Origin: Macrostomum hystrix
Lineage: Eukaryota; Platyhelminthes; Macrostomidae
DNA: 64,000 nucleotides
Reading direction: 5' to 3'
NCBI GenBank assembly: GCA_950097015.1
Contig: CATNEN010000031.1
Span: forward strand, 1,860,001-1,924,000
The translations under genes were made by a program, and so were the position numbers. Numbering within the stretch: the stretch's first letter is position 1; each line of letters begins with the position of its first letter. Below are positions 11,822-23,261 of this stretch, in pieces. Under the pieces are notes generated by a model. It worked only from the letters and a program-made list of their open reading frames with translations, did no database searches and was not told where the DNA came from.

Positions 11822-12465
11822 ATGAAACTGATCATTGCATCTGCAGCCATGCTGCTGCTGCTGGGATCATCATTTGTTGAGGCCCGCCCTCCCTACCAGG
11901 CCAGAATCCCCAACGGGGACAAAGTGAGCAATCCCTGCGAGAGCGGCAACCTGTGGCCTGGCGTTGGTCACTGGAATGTAAACGGCGGCGGCGAAAAGAA
12001 TCCCTTTGGCCTTGCCTTTGCAGCCAACGGGCTGGTAAGGCGTTGTTGGGATGGGATCTTTTGAACCTTAATTAACTAAAAAAACAACGAGTTGTCTTGA
12101 AACGCATTTCACCAGGCCTGGAACAGCACCCTGTGCCAGTTGGACTCGGACAATGACGGCAGGACGAATGGAGACGAGTTGGGCGATCCCCAGTGTGTGT
12201 GGACCCTGGGCGCCCCGCCCTCACGCACAGTAGGCATCACCCACCCGGGCGTCTGCGAGCCCGTCAACAGCCCGAAGTGCAGGCAGTTGAACGGGGATAA
12301 AATCCCTTGCGGCGCATCAGTAAGTGCTCCGCTGCCTTTAAGAATCGAGTCCCGGCTCGCAGAATACATTAACTAAAGTAGTGTGTACTCAAATTTCAGA
12401 ACGGCCTCCGAAGCGGTTTCGGCCTGCTGTGCTCGATGCTGCTAGCTCTACTCCTGCTGCGCTAA
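11822..12465 (+). CDS. Temptin-like secreted protein, three exons
   Basis: Exons 11822-12034, 12116-12319 and 12400-12465 join in phase 0 to give 160 residues. Residues 1-21 are a signal peptide (MKLIIASAAMLLLLGSSFVEA). The mature part matches temptin, a component of the water-borne pheromone complex of Aplysia: RIPNGDKVSNPC, WPGVGHWNVNGGGEKNPFG, then DSDNDGRTNGDELGDP (an EF-hand-like calcium loop) and GITHPGVCEP. Cysteine spacing follows the family. The last exon ends in a hydrophobic run (FGLLCSMLLALLLLR) with no charged cytoplasmic tail, as in a GPI-anchor signal, which is unusual for a diffusible attractant. Reading through the first donor would give a stop at 12064, so splicing is needed. 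It has its own TATA box and poly(A) signal. Confidence 0.9.
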
Positions 12466-12637
12466 CTGAATGTTACTATCTCTATTACTTAAAGCAGTAT
12501 ATATCGCTTTCTACTCTGACCAGATATTAGCTTAAATAGAATTTGACCTGCGTTCTTGCAGATCGCAATTTCAGTGAAGGGGCACTTTCAGACTATGTGC
12601 AACTTTCTAAAGTAACTTTTTGCTTCGGAAATAACTC

Positions 12638-12643
12638 AATAAA
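12638..12643 (+). terminator. Poly(A) signal of the temptin-like gene
   Basis: AATAAA 173 bp after the stop codon. Confidence 0.7.
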
Positions 12644-12769
12644 AACGGATTTCCTTAAAAGCACACTCGAATGCTTGGCTTCATTTAGGAGCCTGTTTTA
12701 GTATTAAACTGTTTTAGTATTAGTATTTAACAATTCTCAATCTAGTGATCTCTAAAGTCACTGATCTAT

Positions 12770-13660
12770 TTGTGTCTACCAATGACTGATCTATGGGTGT
12801 CTACAATGACTGATCTATGGGTGTCTGAAATGACTGATCTATGGGTGTCTACAATGACTGATCTATGTGTGTCTGAAATGACTGATCTATGGGTGTCTGA
12901 AATGACTGATCTATGTGTGTCTGAAATGACTGATCTATGGGTGTCCGAAATGACTGATCTATGGGTGTCTGAAATGACTGATCTATGGGTGTCTACAATG
13001 ACTGATCTATGTGTGTCTGAAATTACTGATCTATGTGTGTCTGAAATGACTGATCTATGGGTGTCTACAATGACTGATCTATGTGTGTCTGAAATGACTG
13101 ATCTATGTGTGTCTGAAATGACTGATCTATGGGTGTCTGAAATGACTGATCTATGTGTGTCTGAAATGACTGATCTATGTGTGTCTGAAATGACTGATCT
13201 ATGGGTGTCTGAAATGACTGATCTATGTGTGTCTGAAATGACTGATCTATGGGTGTCTACAATGACTGATCTATGGGTGTCTGAAATGACTGATCTATGT
13301 GTGTCTGAAATGACTGATCTATGGGTGTCTGAAATGACTGATCTATGTGTGTCTGAAATGACTGATCTATGGGTGTCTACAATGACTGATCTATGTGTGT
13401 CTGAAATGACTGATCTATGGGTGTCTACAATGACTGATCTATGTGTGTCTGAAATGACTGATCTATGGGTGTCTGAAATGACTGATCTATGGGTGTCTGA
13501 AATGACTGATCTATGTGTGTCTGAAATGACTGATCTATGGGTGTCTACAATGACTGATCTATGGGTGTCTGAAATGACTGATCTATGGGTGTCTGAAATG
13601 ACTGATCTATGGGTGTCTGAAATGACTGATCTATGGGTATATGAAATGACTGATGTCTTG
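12770..13660. repeat. 24-bp minisatellite, about 36 copies
   Basis: Unit ATGACTGATCTATGGGTGTC plus TGAA or TACA; variants alternate GGGTGTC/TGTGTGTC. Because 24 is a multiple of three and the unit has no stop, long open frames appear on both strands (MTDLWVSE and SVISDTHR repeats). They lack upstream coding signal and are treated as repeat artefacts. The array lies about 130 bp beyond the temptin poly(A) signal. Confidence 0.95.
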
Positions 13661-15084
13661 TTAATAATAATAGCATTTTGCATTGATCTTATTTTGTCAC
13701 CTGTTTCGATTCCTTAAGGCATAGATCAAGGTCAAGATTTACCAAGTATATCGATCTATAGTAGATGAAATAAGCAAGTTGATTGGAAAGCTTAGTGATT
13801 GGAAAGCCATCAGTTTTAGCTTGGCAACTAATCTGCCGATAAGAAAGCAAAGCCACAGCCCGGGCCATGGTAGACAGGTCAGGTAAAATTCTTAAATAGC
13901 TGAATCATGAGACACACAGAAAACTGTAATAAATGTTAAACAATTAGCTAATAGCGAGGGGTGCAAAGGTGCCTCCGCAGACAAAAACTAGAAATTCAAA
14001 ATCGGGGAATATCAAAGCTGAATAATTATTATTCGTCGCGCCGACGTAAGATATTTGTGGCATATTGTACAAAGACTTGTGTAAGATTAAATAAACTGTG
14101 TTTAATTTGGGCAAGAAATTGTTTTTAAAAAACTTTAATACAACTTTAGTTGTTGGAAACAATAAAATTGCAGCTTGAGAACTGTTATTAACTGTACGAG
14201 ATTCCTAGCAACATTGATATAAAGCGAAGGCTAGCATGCAGCTGCTTAAAATTGCTTACACAGATCCGATTAGTTAGTTCGCTATTTACTCAATGGGTGC
14301 GGTCGTTTTAAAATGAAAAAAATACACCCAGGGACCAGATGAGAAAAAATCAGATGATTAATTGTAGACACAATTGTAGTGACAAAATAAACATCAGAAA
14401 AAGAAACATAAAAGGAAGAAACAAAATATTTTTTCAGAAAAAAGTCAATTACAAAAAATACATTGTTCAACAAAAAACTGCGCAAAAAAGCGAGAGAACC
14501 AACCGAGCGAGCACGAAGCACCACGATATCGACAGAGAGAAGCATATGGGGAGAAATGATTGGGATGTGGGCGACTATGGGAGTTTCAGGTGCGGCAGGA
14601 TGACGAAAAACTAGCAGGCAAAGGGAAGACGCTAAAACAATCAGATTTGAAAATTGGGTGCTACTTAGCGACAACTGACAAATAAGCCAAAGCCTAAGCT
14701 AAAAAGCACAACTGCCTATTGCGGCGGCTATAGATGAAGGTAGGTCAAACGCTAGCCGCCGATATGTATAGAAAAAGTAAAAAACTAGAATAAATTTAAC
14801 GAAATAGGGAGAGAATATTGAGGGGGAGTGAGGAGGAAAGAGAGAAGGGGAGCGAAGAAGGGACGGAGACACGAGAGTGGAGAGGAAAGAGAAGAGAGAA
14901 AAGAGGAGGGGACGGAGAGGGACAGAGAGTCTAGACTCTACCGGGGAAAATAGAGGGAGAGGGGGGAAGGAGAGAGGAGAGGAAAGAGAGAGGGACAGAA
15001 GATAGTGGACAAGGAAGAACAAAGGGGAGAGGGGACAGAGGAGATAGGAGTAAAGATTAGTCCGTGTGCGATGCAATAAGCTTA
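13661..15084. other. Intergenic sequence with a purine-rich tract
   Basis: No gene recognised. From about 14810 to 15055 the plus strand is almost pure A/G (GAGGGGGAGTGAGGAGGAAA and similar), a strand-asymmetric GA-rich tract with little exact periodicity. The open frames on either strand at 14282-15076 are low-complexity and have no family match. Confidence 0.55.
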
Positions 15085-15690
15085 TTAACAGTAGAACGAA
15101 CTATCAAGCGGGGGGGGGGGAATTCCCCCCTGACAATTTTTTTTGCTGCACACGAACGGAACAATGCAAGCACACGAAACTCAAGAACACGGCCAACTTT
15201 TTGTTGCGCATCTTCTGAAACAAGAAACAAGTCGCCAGCTCTTCAGACCGTCGAGATATTCAATGTTTCTGACCGAAGGTCCGATTTTTCCCATAAGAGC
15301 TAGTGTATTTCATACACCCCTATACACGAATTTGCACTGCGCCTCAGTGCGGCCTTTCCAGACCTTCAAACTTTTATCAGCATGTCACCCGAATGTGCCT
15401 GCATCATCTCCGACTTTGGCGGTCACCGACCTTTATCTAGATCTATCTCTCTTATCTATCTAGACCTTCAAGAGCTACAACATGTGGAACTAGGCCACTA
15501 TGGACACCCTGACGCGAATTTCTCCAATTTCACTGTTCAAGCCTAACTATTAGGCGCAGCTCAACCACAGGACACCCTCGACTAGTCTGTCAACCAATCA
15601 GTCACCCCCAAAGCATTCAGGCGCTGGCAAAACATTCCCCCCCTTGGTATAAAAACGGGCGGCAAAATGGCTTGGTAGTCCTACTGTTAA
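15085..15690 (-). mobile_element. piggyBac-like MITE, copy 2, with TTAA target duplication
   Basis: TTAA is at 15085-15088 and 15687-15690. The ends are CAGTAGAACGAACTATCAAG (left) and, reverse-complemented, CAGTAGGACTACCAAG (right). The interior is the inverted counterpart of 4744-5391: the block ending CCTGACAATTTTTT is at its left end, and the sequence around 15600 is the complement of 4850-4870. No coding capacity for a transposase is visible. The poly-G run at 15110-15120 looks unstable. Confidence 0.85.
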
Positions 15691-16172
15691 GCACACAACG
15701 GACAGGAAGGGGGGCCGCATCAGAAGGAGTAGATCTGCGATATAAAAAAACTAAAAACTATTTTGACAAAAGAAAACAACAAAACTCACACACGTACAGG
15801 TCGGCTGAAAAATGAGAAAAATGACTGCACTGTCTATATATATATATAGCACGCTTGCTGTGACTGGGAAGGCGAAAAGAAAGGTTAACGGGCTTTCTTA
15901 TAATACTCTGAGAAGCAGAAAAAGAACTATTTAATGTCGGGACACGCAGGTTGTATTCGCTTTGTGACAAATACGGGATGCCATGAAAATTGCTCCATTG
16001 CAGACGGGTCTATTGACGCGCACAATAGACCGAAAATTCAACTCACTGTGGCTGCAGTAAAATAGTCAAGAATAAGCAGCGTGACCAATAACTTTATATA
16101 TTACTAGAATTATAATAGATAGTAATAATAAGTGGAACTAGAATAATAATAACAGATAATAATTATAATAGG

Positions 16173-16487
16173 AGGTTGTAGCCTAGTGGTTAGAGCGTCG
16201 GACTCACGACTTGAAGGTCGGAGGTTCGATTCCCCACTCCACTGGAACGATTTGTGCCATTTAGCAAGACACTTAACTCTGCATTGCTTCAGTTCACCCA
16301 GTTGTTAAATGGGTGCCAGCATCAGCTGGGACAATTGAAGGTGGATGTGGCGTCCCCCCCAGTCCATGGACTGAACAGCAGTACGCAGCCTTCAGATGCT
16401 CCGCGCAATAGCTGTGGCTGTGCTGTCGGCTGCACGTCTGGCCCAATTGGGGCAGGTGTAATCAATTACTACAATTACAATAGATAA
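16173..16487 (+). mobile_element. tRNA-derived SINE, family A, copy 2
   Basis: The most complete copy. The tRNA-like head carries the A box TAGCCTAGTGG and B box GGTTCGATTCC. The body has GCATTGCTTCAGTTCACCC, CAGTCCATGGACTGAACAGC and TCGGCTGCACGTCTGGCCC. Near-identical 11-mers flank it (AATTATAATAG near 16159 and AATTACAATAG near 16475), a possible slightly diverged target duplication. The head has a SINE body attached, so I do not call a functional tRNA gene. Confidence 0.87.
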
Positions 16488-16500
16488 ATATACATTGTAA

Positions 16501-16700
16501 TAAACTCTGAGATTCGTACTTCTAATCGAGAGGTCGGGAGTTCGATTCTATGCGCAAGTTAAGCACTTATTCCTGCATTGCTTCAGCTCACCTCAAAGGT
16601 AAAATAGGTGCTAGCATGAGCTGGGGTTGAATTTGTGGTGCAAGTCCAGCAGCCCCTAGTCCACGGACTGAACAGCTATGTACAGGTTCATTTACAACAG
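16501..16700 (+). mobile_element. tRNA-derived SINE, family A, copy 3 (truncated)
   Basis: Starts within a degraded tRNA-like head (GGGAGTTCGATTC). It shares CCTGCATTGCTTCAGCTCAC and AGTCCACGGACTGAACAGC with the other copies, and is broken off before the 3' block TCGGCTGCAC. Confidence 0.7.
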
Positions 16701-17073
16701 TGCAATTTTTCAGGCATCTAAACAAATTGAATAGATAATTATGGCTATTGTTAGGACTACAAAAACATCAAACGATTGTGAGTTACTAAAAAAATACTTT
16801 TGAATTTAATATGCGAAATAGTATCGCCAAGGAAAAAGGACTCCATTTGACAACCAAATACTGATTTGAAAACAAATTAAGCATTTGTTAATAGTCTAGC
16901 ACTAGAATTCTGCGGCAATTCGGTTATCCTTGTTCCCACCTGTGCTAACCTGCTTGTGGTGTAAATATAAATCAAATAATATACAAATTAATAAAATTAT
17001 TTTTTTGTTACAGTTCAAGACAAGCTGCTAAGGAAACAATCGCCAGTCACACAATTTCTGAAGGGAAGATAAT

Positions 17074-20000
17074 TTACATAAAGATTACACCTTTACTGGC
17101 CGTGTCGTTAGATACGGCCGCGACGGCGCAGCCATTGTCCGGCCCGGAGGTAGAGGAAGCGGCTGCCAGCATCTTTCTACGCGCCTCTCGCTTCATTTCG
17201 GCCAGTCTTTCCCGACGCTGTCGATCGGCTTCGCTGCTGGCACTGGCGACGCCGCCGCCTAAGCTCGACTTCTTTGCCGCTGGTCGTTTTGCGGCCGCGG
17301 CTTTAGTCGACTTTGCCGGCGACGCCGAGATGGACTCCACCACAGCGGTTGCCAAGGGAACAGTGGCCTTGACAACAAAGCCTGCTTCGCGTATTGACTG
17401 GCACTGTTGCAGCAGTTTAGTTAGGTCGTCAATCTGCAGGCCGCAGATGGCCCAGAAGCCGTTCAGATCGCAGTACTGGGTGACACCGCCGGACAAGTTG
17501 TCCTCGCATAGGCCGCGGAATTGGGCCAGCTTCTCTGTTAGGAACAGCTTGGCCTTGCCAACGGCCACGCGGAATATGCCGGCCACTGGCGGATGGGAAA
17601 TGTAGACAGCAGATGAATTGCGAAATACGGAGGGGTAAGTTGGGAAACAGAGACAGGGATTGGTAAACGCGGACAGGTATTAGGAAATGGGGACAGGTAT
17701 TTAGAAAAAGTGGACTGGTATTGGAGATGCGGACAGGTAGTAGGAAATGTGGAAAGGTATTAGGAAATGGGGACAGGTATTGCAGATGCGGACAGGTATT
17801 AGGAAATGGGGACAGGTATTGGAGATAAACACAGGTATTAGAGATGCGGACAGGTATTAGGAAATGGGGACAGGTATTGGAGATGCTGACAGGTATTAGT
17901 AAATGGGGACAGGTATTTAGAAAAAGTGGACAGGTATTGGAGATGTGGACAGGTATTGGAGATAAACACAGGTATTAGAGATGCGGACAGGTATTAGGAA
18001 ATGGGGACAGGTATTGGAGATGCGGACAGGTATTAGGAAATGGGGACAGGTATTGGAGATGCGGACAGGCATTAGGAAATGCAGACAGGTATTGGAGATG
18101 CGGACAGGCATTAGGAAATGCGGACAGGTATTGGAGATGCGGACAGGCATTAGGAAATGCGGACAGGTATTGGAGATGCGGACTGGCATTAGGAAATGCG
18201 GACAGGCATTAGAGATGGGGACAGATATTGGAAATGCGGACGGGTGTGTTGGGAATTGCGGTCAAACAACATAGCGCTCACCCTCCTCGGACATCTCCGG
18301 GCCAGCCTCATTTGCCAGAACTGCTTCAATCCAGCCGGTCTCTGCTCGAATCTTTTTCTCCTCCCGGTCGGCCAGCATTAAAAAGTATTTACCGGCGCAT
18401 TTCCCGCTACCAGACTTGCCCTCGTTGGTGTCGGCGGCGGCTGCGTCATCGACATCCTCGCCATCCGGCTCGGCTGCGTGCATCGCATCAAAGTTTAACG
18501 AGCGGGTCATGCCGGCATTTAGAATAGTGGCGCCTCGAATTGCCGCGCTAATCATGATCAGCGATGAGCGTTCGCGCGCTCTGGCATCGGCTAGAAGTGC
18601 GGAGGCGGCCGATTCTGAGGCGACAACAGCGGCAGCCGCGATGGCTGCGTCTGAGATTTCTCCGGCGCCGCTTGTTGCAGACGAGTCGCCTCCTGGTACG
18701 TCGCATTCGGTGCAGCTCTTTGTCTGTAGGATGAAGATTGGGGAGAGGTTGCAGACCAGTAGATCAAGCTTCAGAACAATGTTCTATGTTCTATATATAT
18801 TAAAAATCTATGTTCACGTTAAAGACATTGTCTAGTGCAGAAAAATAACAATACGAATGAAATTACCTTTCTGCGCATGTAGCCGGCCATTCTTCGACCG
18901 CCTGGCGAGGCGCGCCTGCTAGGCGTTGAACAGCCGATTGGCAGCGGCAGCAGCAGCTGGGCCTGTTGAATAACAGCGGCAGTGGCGGCGTGCGATGGCG
19001 AGGCACCACTGCGAGTTGGCCGCAAAATAACAGGCACTTCGGATGCAGCGGCTGCGGTGACATCAACGGCCACCTCCGATGCAGCGGCTGCGGCGGCATC
19101 AGCAGCTGCGGCGGTGACATCAACGGCCACATCGGAAGCAGCGGCTGCGGCGACATCTGAATCGGTAACGCCAACAGTGGCTAGCGATTGCGGCTCTTGC
19201 GGCGTTGTCTCCGAGGCTTCTAAAACAGAATGCCGTAAATCATTATCGATTTTAAGAAAGCCAACTAAAGTGCACGATGAGATTACCAAGATACTAGTAA
19301 AATGAAAGAAATATGAATAACTCACCAGACAATGAGTCGACAGCAGCAGCGGCAGGCTTCTGCGTCTCCGCCACTCCAGACAAAAGTTCATTTGGCAGGT
19401 TCTCACTGCGCGAGCGTTCGCTTTCTGTTGCCATGGTGACTAAAAATTGTTTGGAAAATGTCTTATTGTTTTATAGCAATTTTTTTGGAAGCAGGCACTG
19501 CAAATTGGATACTAAAAAGTAGAGTTGTGTTACTTATCAAGTGTCCTAATAATATAACTAAATCGATCCTGAAAGTTATTATAGCCATGACAGAAGGACG
19601 GAAATAAAACTTCACTAGTAAGTTAATTTTAGCTACACAAGATAAAATGTAGGAAAATTCGGCAGATTGAGCATTAGACTAGTTAATTATCAGTCCACTA
19701 GAGCTATTTTCTTATCTAGCGAAAACTTGTAGGAGCGTATTGCCACACTCACCGGTGACAATGGGACCGCGCAGCTGCGGCTTTGTCGACGTAACGCCAT
19801 TGTTGGGCCGCTCGTCAGATTTAACTTTTACAGCGTCATTAGCAACAGCATCAACTGGGTAGTCTACTGGCGCTGGTTCCGTTTGGTGCAAGGTTGTTGA
19901 ATTATTCGAGGCCTTAGCAACGGAAACGGACAGTCCGTTGCTATGGGCTACCGGTTGGGCAGTGGCTAAAGAGAATACGAAAATTTATTTGAATTGTATT

Positions 20001-23000
20001 GAAGGCAAAAGCAATACACCGTACTACTTGATACAAGTAGTTTATGCGTGCGCATTTACAATAATTTTTACTATTGCCGAAAATTGTGTAACACATAAAA
20101 TTATAGGCTGAGCAGTCAATCTTAACTAACCGAGCCGGCTGTTGAAAAAAACGATACAAAATATTTCATAAACAATAATAGAACTAACTATAAAATGAAC
20201 TAGGCAATCTGAATATTATTGGATACACATCTTGGACAGTTGAACTGAACCCGATTAAACTCCGTCTGCCTAGGCCCAACGCGCAGTGTAGAATTAGTTG
20301 AAGCGTTAAATGCGTATAAGAAAGGTTTCCTTATTTAAATTGCTACAGTCGCAGTCTATGCACCGAAGCCACAGGCTACAGCCAAACAGGTTCCAGTAAG
20401 GCTGGAAAGGAAATTAGAACGCATCGAGACAAACAAGTCTGGCTTGAGGGCTCCTCGGTATCAAAAGCATGAACTGCAATCAACAAACCCAGACATTATC
20501 AATAATGAGCTTCGTATTAGCTGAATTGAGATTGGAAATAATACAAGAAATTTCAAGAGTGTGACAATTTAAATAAAGACGTTTCTAAAGAACGGAGGAA
20601 TCGTACAGAAAGATGGAAGAAATGTTTTGTCCTGAAAACAGGTGAAATGAACTGAAAAATCCAGGGCATGTCCTGAAGAACAGAGGGCATGTCTTGAAGA
20701 ACAGAGGGCATGTCTTGAAGGACAGAGGGCATGTCTTGAAGAACAGAGGGCATGTCTTGAAGGACAGAGGGCATGTCTTGAAGAACAGAGGGCATGTCCT
20801 GAAGAACAGAGGGCATGTCTTGAAGAACAGAGGGCATGTCTTGAAGAACAGAGGGCATGTCTTGAAGAACAGAGGGCATGTCTTGAAGAACAGAGGGCAT
20901 GTCTTGAAGAACAGAGGGCATGTCCTGAAGAACAGAGGGCATGTCTTGAAGAACAGAGGGCATGTCCTGAAGAACAGAGGGCATGTCCTGAAGAACAGAG
21001 GGCATGTCCTGAAGGACAGAGGGCATGTCCTGAAGAACAGAGGGCATGTCCTGAAGGACAGAGGGCATGTCTTGAAGAACAGAGGGCCTGTCTTGAAGAA
21101 CAGAGGGCATGTCCTGAAGGACAGAGGGCATGTCCTGAAGAACAGAGGGCATGTCCTGAAGAACAGAGGGCATGTCTTGAAGAACAGAGGGCATGTCTTG
21201 AAGAACAGAGGGCATGTCCTGAAGGACAGAGGGCATGTCCTGAAGAACAGAGGGCATGTCCTGAAGAACAGAGGGCATGTCTTGAAGAACAGAGGGCATG
21301 TCTTGAAGAACAGAGGGCATGTCTTGAAGAACAGAGGGCATGTCTTGAAGAACAGAGGGCCTGTCTTGAAAAACAGAGGGCATGTCTTGAAAAACAGAGG
21401 GCATGTGCTGAAAAAAGATTATACAGTACTGAATGATTGCGGGAATGTATTGAATGATGGTGAAATGCCTGTGAGGTGTGAAAATGACTCTGGGAATGTC
21501 CCCAAGAATGGGAGACACGCTAACGCAAACGAAGATTATAAAAGATTGCGTTCTTCAAGAACGCAAGAGATATCAAGAAAAAACTGCATCAACTGAAAAA
21601 AGAATTATGAAAAACTAGCCGTGGCTTTAAAGCACAAAGGATGGATTATTATGCATGGAATCAGGAAGTCGGGCCTGATATTGGTCGCAATGAAGCGCAA
21701 AGCTACAAGCATAGAGAAAGGCTGTAAGCAAATGAAACTAATAATAGCAACTAACACATTCAACAATTTGAATTCGTAAACAATGGCCTAGGCTAAAGAT
21801 AACTCACCCTCACTGAGCGCTGTTGGCTCCTGACCGTTGGATCCGATTCTTTCATCCACAGGCGATCGCTTGATCTTCTTGGGCATTCTTAGCAGCTTTC
21901 TAAAACTGGGAAACCTGGACGAGTTGGACTTCTTTGGAGTGTCGCCGGCGCCAGCGGAGGTCACCGACGCCGAAGCGGCATCCTGACGCTGTCCGGACCG
22001 GAATCGGTTGAGAAACCCGAAATTTCTCTTACTGCCGCCGCTATTGCCGCTGGCACCGACTGCTGCTGCTGCTGCTGGCTGCTTGCCTGTTGAATCTGAC
22101 TCTGCACCCGATGGTCGACTGTGATTGTCGCCCCTGCTGTCTGGCGTCAGGACGCAGTCGTTTGAGGCGCTCTCAGACAGGCCGGCTTCGTTGTCCGACA
22201 TGTTCAGCGTGTCGTCCGCTGAGCGGCTGCGGCTAAGCCGCGCTGCGTCTTGCTGCTGCTGCTGCCTGGAAAACAATGAGTATTGGGTTATATACACCCT
22301 TGCGCTGACAGGATACTATATGTCAACAAAAAAGCATACAAAAAGCAAAATAGCGATACGTTTTAATGCATACAAAAGCTTTCATGGGGGCTGTACTAGT
22401 ACTAAGCGTTAGCTGGGGGCAATTGTGGCGCCCCAATTCCCAGTTCATGGGCTAAACAGCCGTATGCAGCCATCAGATGCTCTGTAGCCTATGGTGTGGG
22501 GACTATGATATCGGCTGCACATCTGGCACAAATAGGGCTCGATTACTAACGTTACCTATTACTCTAATATACTTTACGATGGAATATTTCTACTTATTTT
22601 TAGAACTACTCCTAATACAAGCAACATTTTTAAGTATCTCTGCAATATTGTCTGTGTAACAAATTTTAGGTTTTTGAGAATGTTTTGCAATTTAACAAGC
22701 TCTCTCCTAATCGAAAAACGCAAAAACTAATTTCTACCTATGAGCGGCGGCGCTCTGACGGCGCGGAGGCGGTATCGGTCTAGAGTCAACATCAAGGTCG
22801 GAGCCGACTGCGTCAGCTGCAGTATCCGAGGACACCTGGCACTTCAGCAAGTATGCGGCCTCCCTATTAATTTCTTGCCGGCGCTCAGTCATCATGGTCT
22901 GCAGTCGCGAGCTGAGCAACTCTAGACTATTGCCTAAAGAGGAATTAACAACTGGCAATGGCCTTGGCGACAGTGGCTGGTCTAGTGAGGCTGCAGATAC

Positions 23001-23261
23001 GGCCAGGTTGGTGGCAGCTCTCAAAGAGTTTGGCTTGCTAGCTGGCTTAGAAGCGGCTGGTGTATGGCTGCGACTATCCAGGAATGAGACCGGAGCATTG
23101 GTTGGTTGGTAATGGTTCACCTGGGCATACCTAGTGATGCGGTCTTGAGATTTGCCTGGTGTTAAGCTAGTCACCACAGAGCCGGTGTGCACAGGAACTC
23201 TACTGGACTGCAGCAGGGTGTACAGGCTTGTGTTGTGTGGCTGGTGGCTGCACATAAAACT
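17074..23261 (-). CDS. DLGAP/SAPAP-family scaffold protein (GKAP domain), seven exons
   Basis: Exons in transcript order: 23261-22738, 22265-21808, 19965-19753, 19439-19326, 19219-18867, 18723-18282, 17585-17074. All junctions are GT-AG and phase-consistent; the sum is 2616 nt, about 870 residues, with the first ATG at 23255. The first coding exon is preceded by an acceptor, so an upstream exon or 5' UTR exon exists. The C terminus is the GKAP domain (about residues 664-770): YFLMLADREEKKIRAETGW, then SEEVAGIFRVAVGKAKLFL, KLAQFRGLCEDNL, and DLNGFWAICGLQIDDL, followed by a basic helix (RRERLAEMKREARRKML). The rest is Ser/Ala/Pro-rich, with PIPPPRRQS and a Q run at the exon 1-2 junction. Members scaffold PSD-95 (DLGAP1-4) or bind spindle microtubules (DLGAP5/HURP); which type this is cannot be told here. 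Introns hold minisatellites and a SINE piece. Confidence 0.85.
17640..18255. repeat. Intronic minisatellite, about 20-bp units
   Basis: Alternating units GGACAGGTATTAGGAAATGG and GGACAGGTATTGGAGATGC fill most of the last intron (17586-18281) of the DLGAP gene. The two unit types make a dimer of about 39 bp. The array stops within 30 bp of the donor and about 55 bp of the acceptor. Confidence 0.92.
20650..21418. repeat. Intronic 21-bp minisatellite, about 36 copies
   Basis: Unit GAACAGAGGGCATGTCTTGA plus A; variants are GAAGAAC/GAAGGAC and GTCTTG/GTCCTG. It sits inside the 1.8-kb intron 19966-21807 of the DLGAP gene. The 21-bp period leaves both strands open (LQDMPSV and KNRGHVL repeats), so the roughly 300-residue frames there are not genes. 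Confidence 0.95.
22405..22555 (+). mobile_element. SINE family A, 3' fragment
   Basis: Contains AGCTGGGGGCAATTGTGGCG, CAGTTCATGGGCTAAACAGC and TCGGCTGCACATCTGGC in the same order as the copy at 16173, without the tRNA head. It lies in intron 22266-22737 of the DLGAP gene. Confidence 0.75.

Noticed and set aside
12766-13717. Roughly 300-residue open frames on both strands
   Set aside because: They are translations of a stop-free 24-bp minisatellite, equally open on both strands, with no signal peptide, splice context or flanking coding sequence.
14282-14674. 130-residue minus-strand hydrophobic frame
   Set aside because: Low-complexity complement of A-rich DNA; a plus-strand frame overlaps it; no recognisable motif.
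16173-16245. Possible functional tRNA gene
   Set aside because: A and B boxes are present, but a SINE body follows and the same body occurs in several other copies; no proper tRNA 3' end or poly-T stop directly after it.
17102-17605. 167-residue plus-strand frame
   Set aside because: Antisense to the last DLGAP exon, which has the GKAP domain and phase-consistent splicing.
17640-21418. CRISPR-like direct repeats
   Set aside because: The units are contiguous with no unique spacers and lie in eukaryotic introns; they are minisatellites.
20553-21596. Repeat proteins (LQDMPSV on minus, KNRGHVL on plus)
   Set aside because: A 21-bp minisatellite inside an intron of the DLGAP gene; both strands are open by arithmetic.
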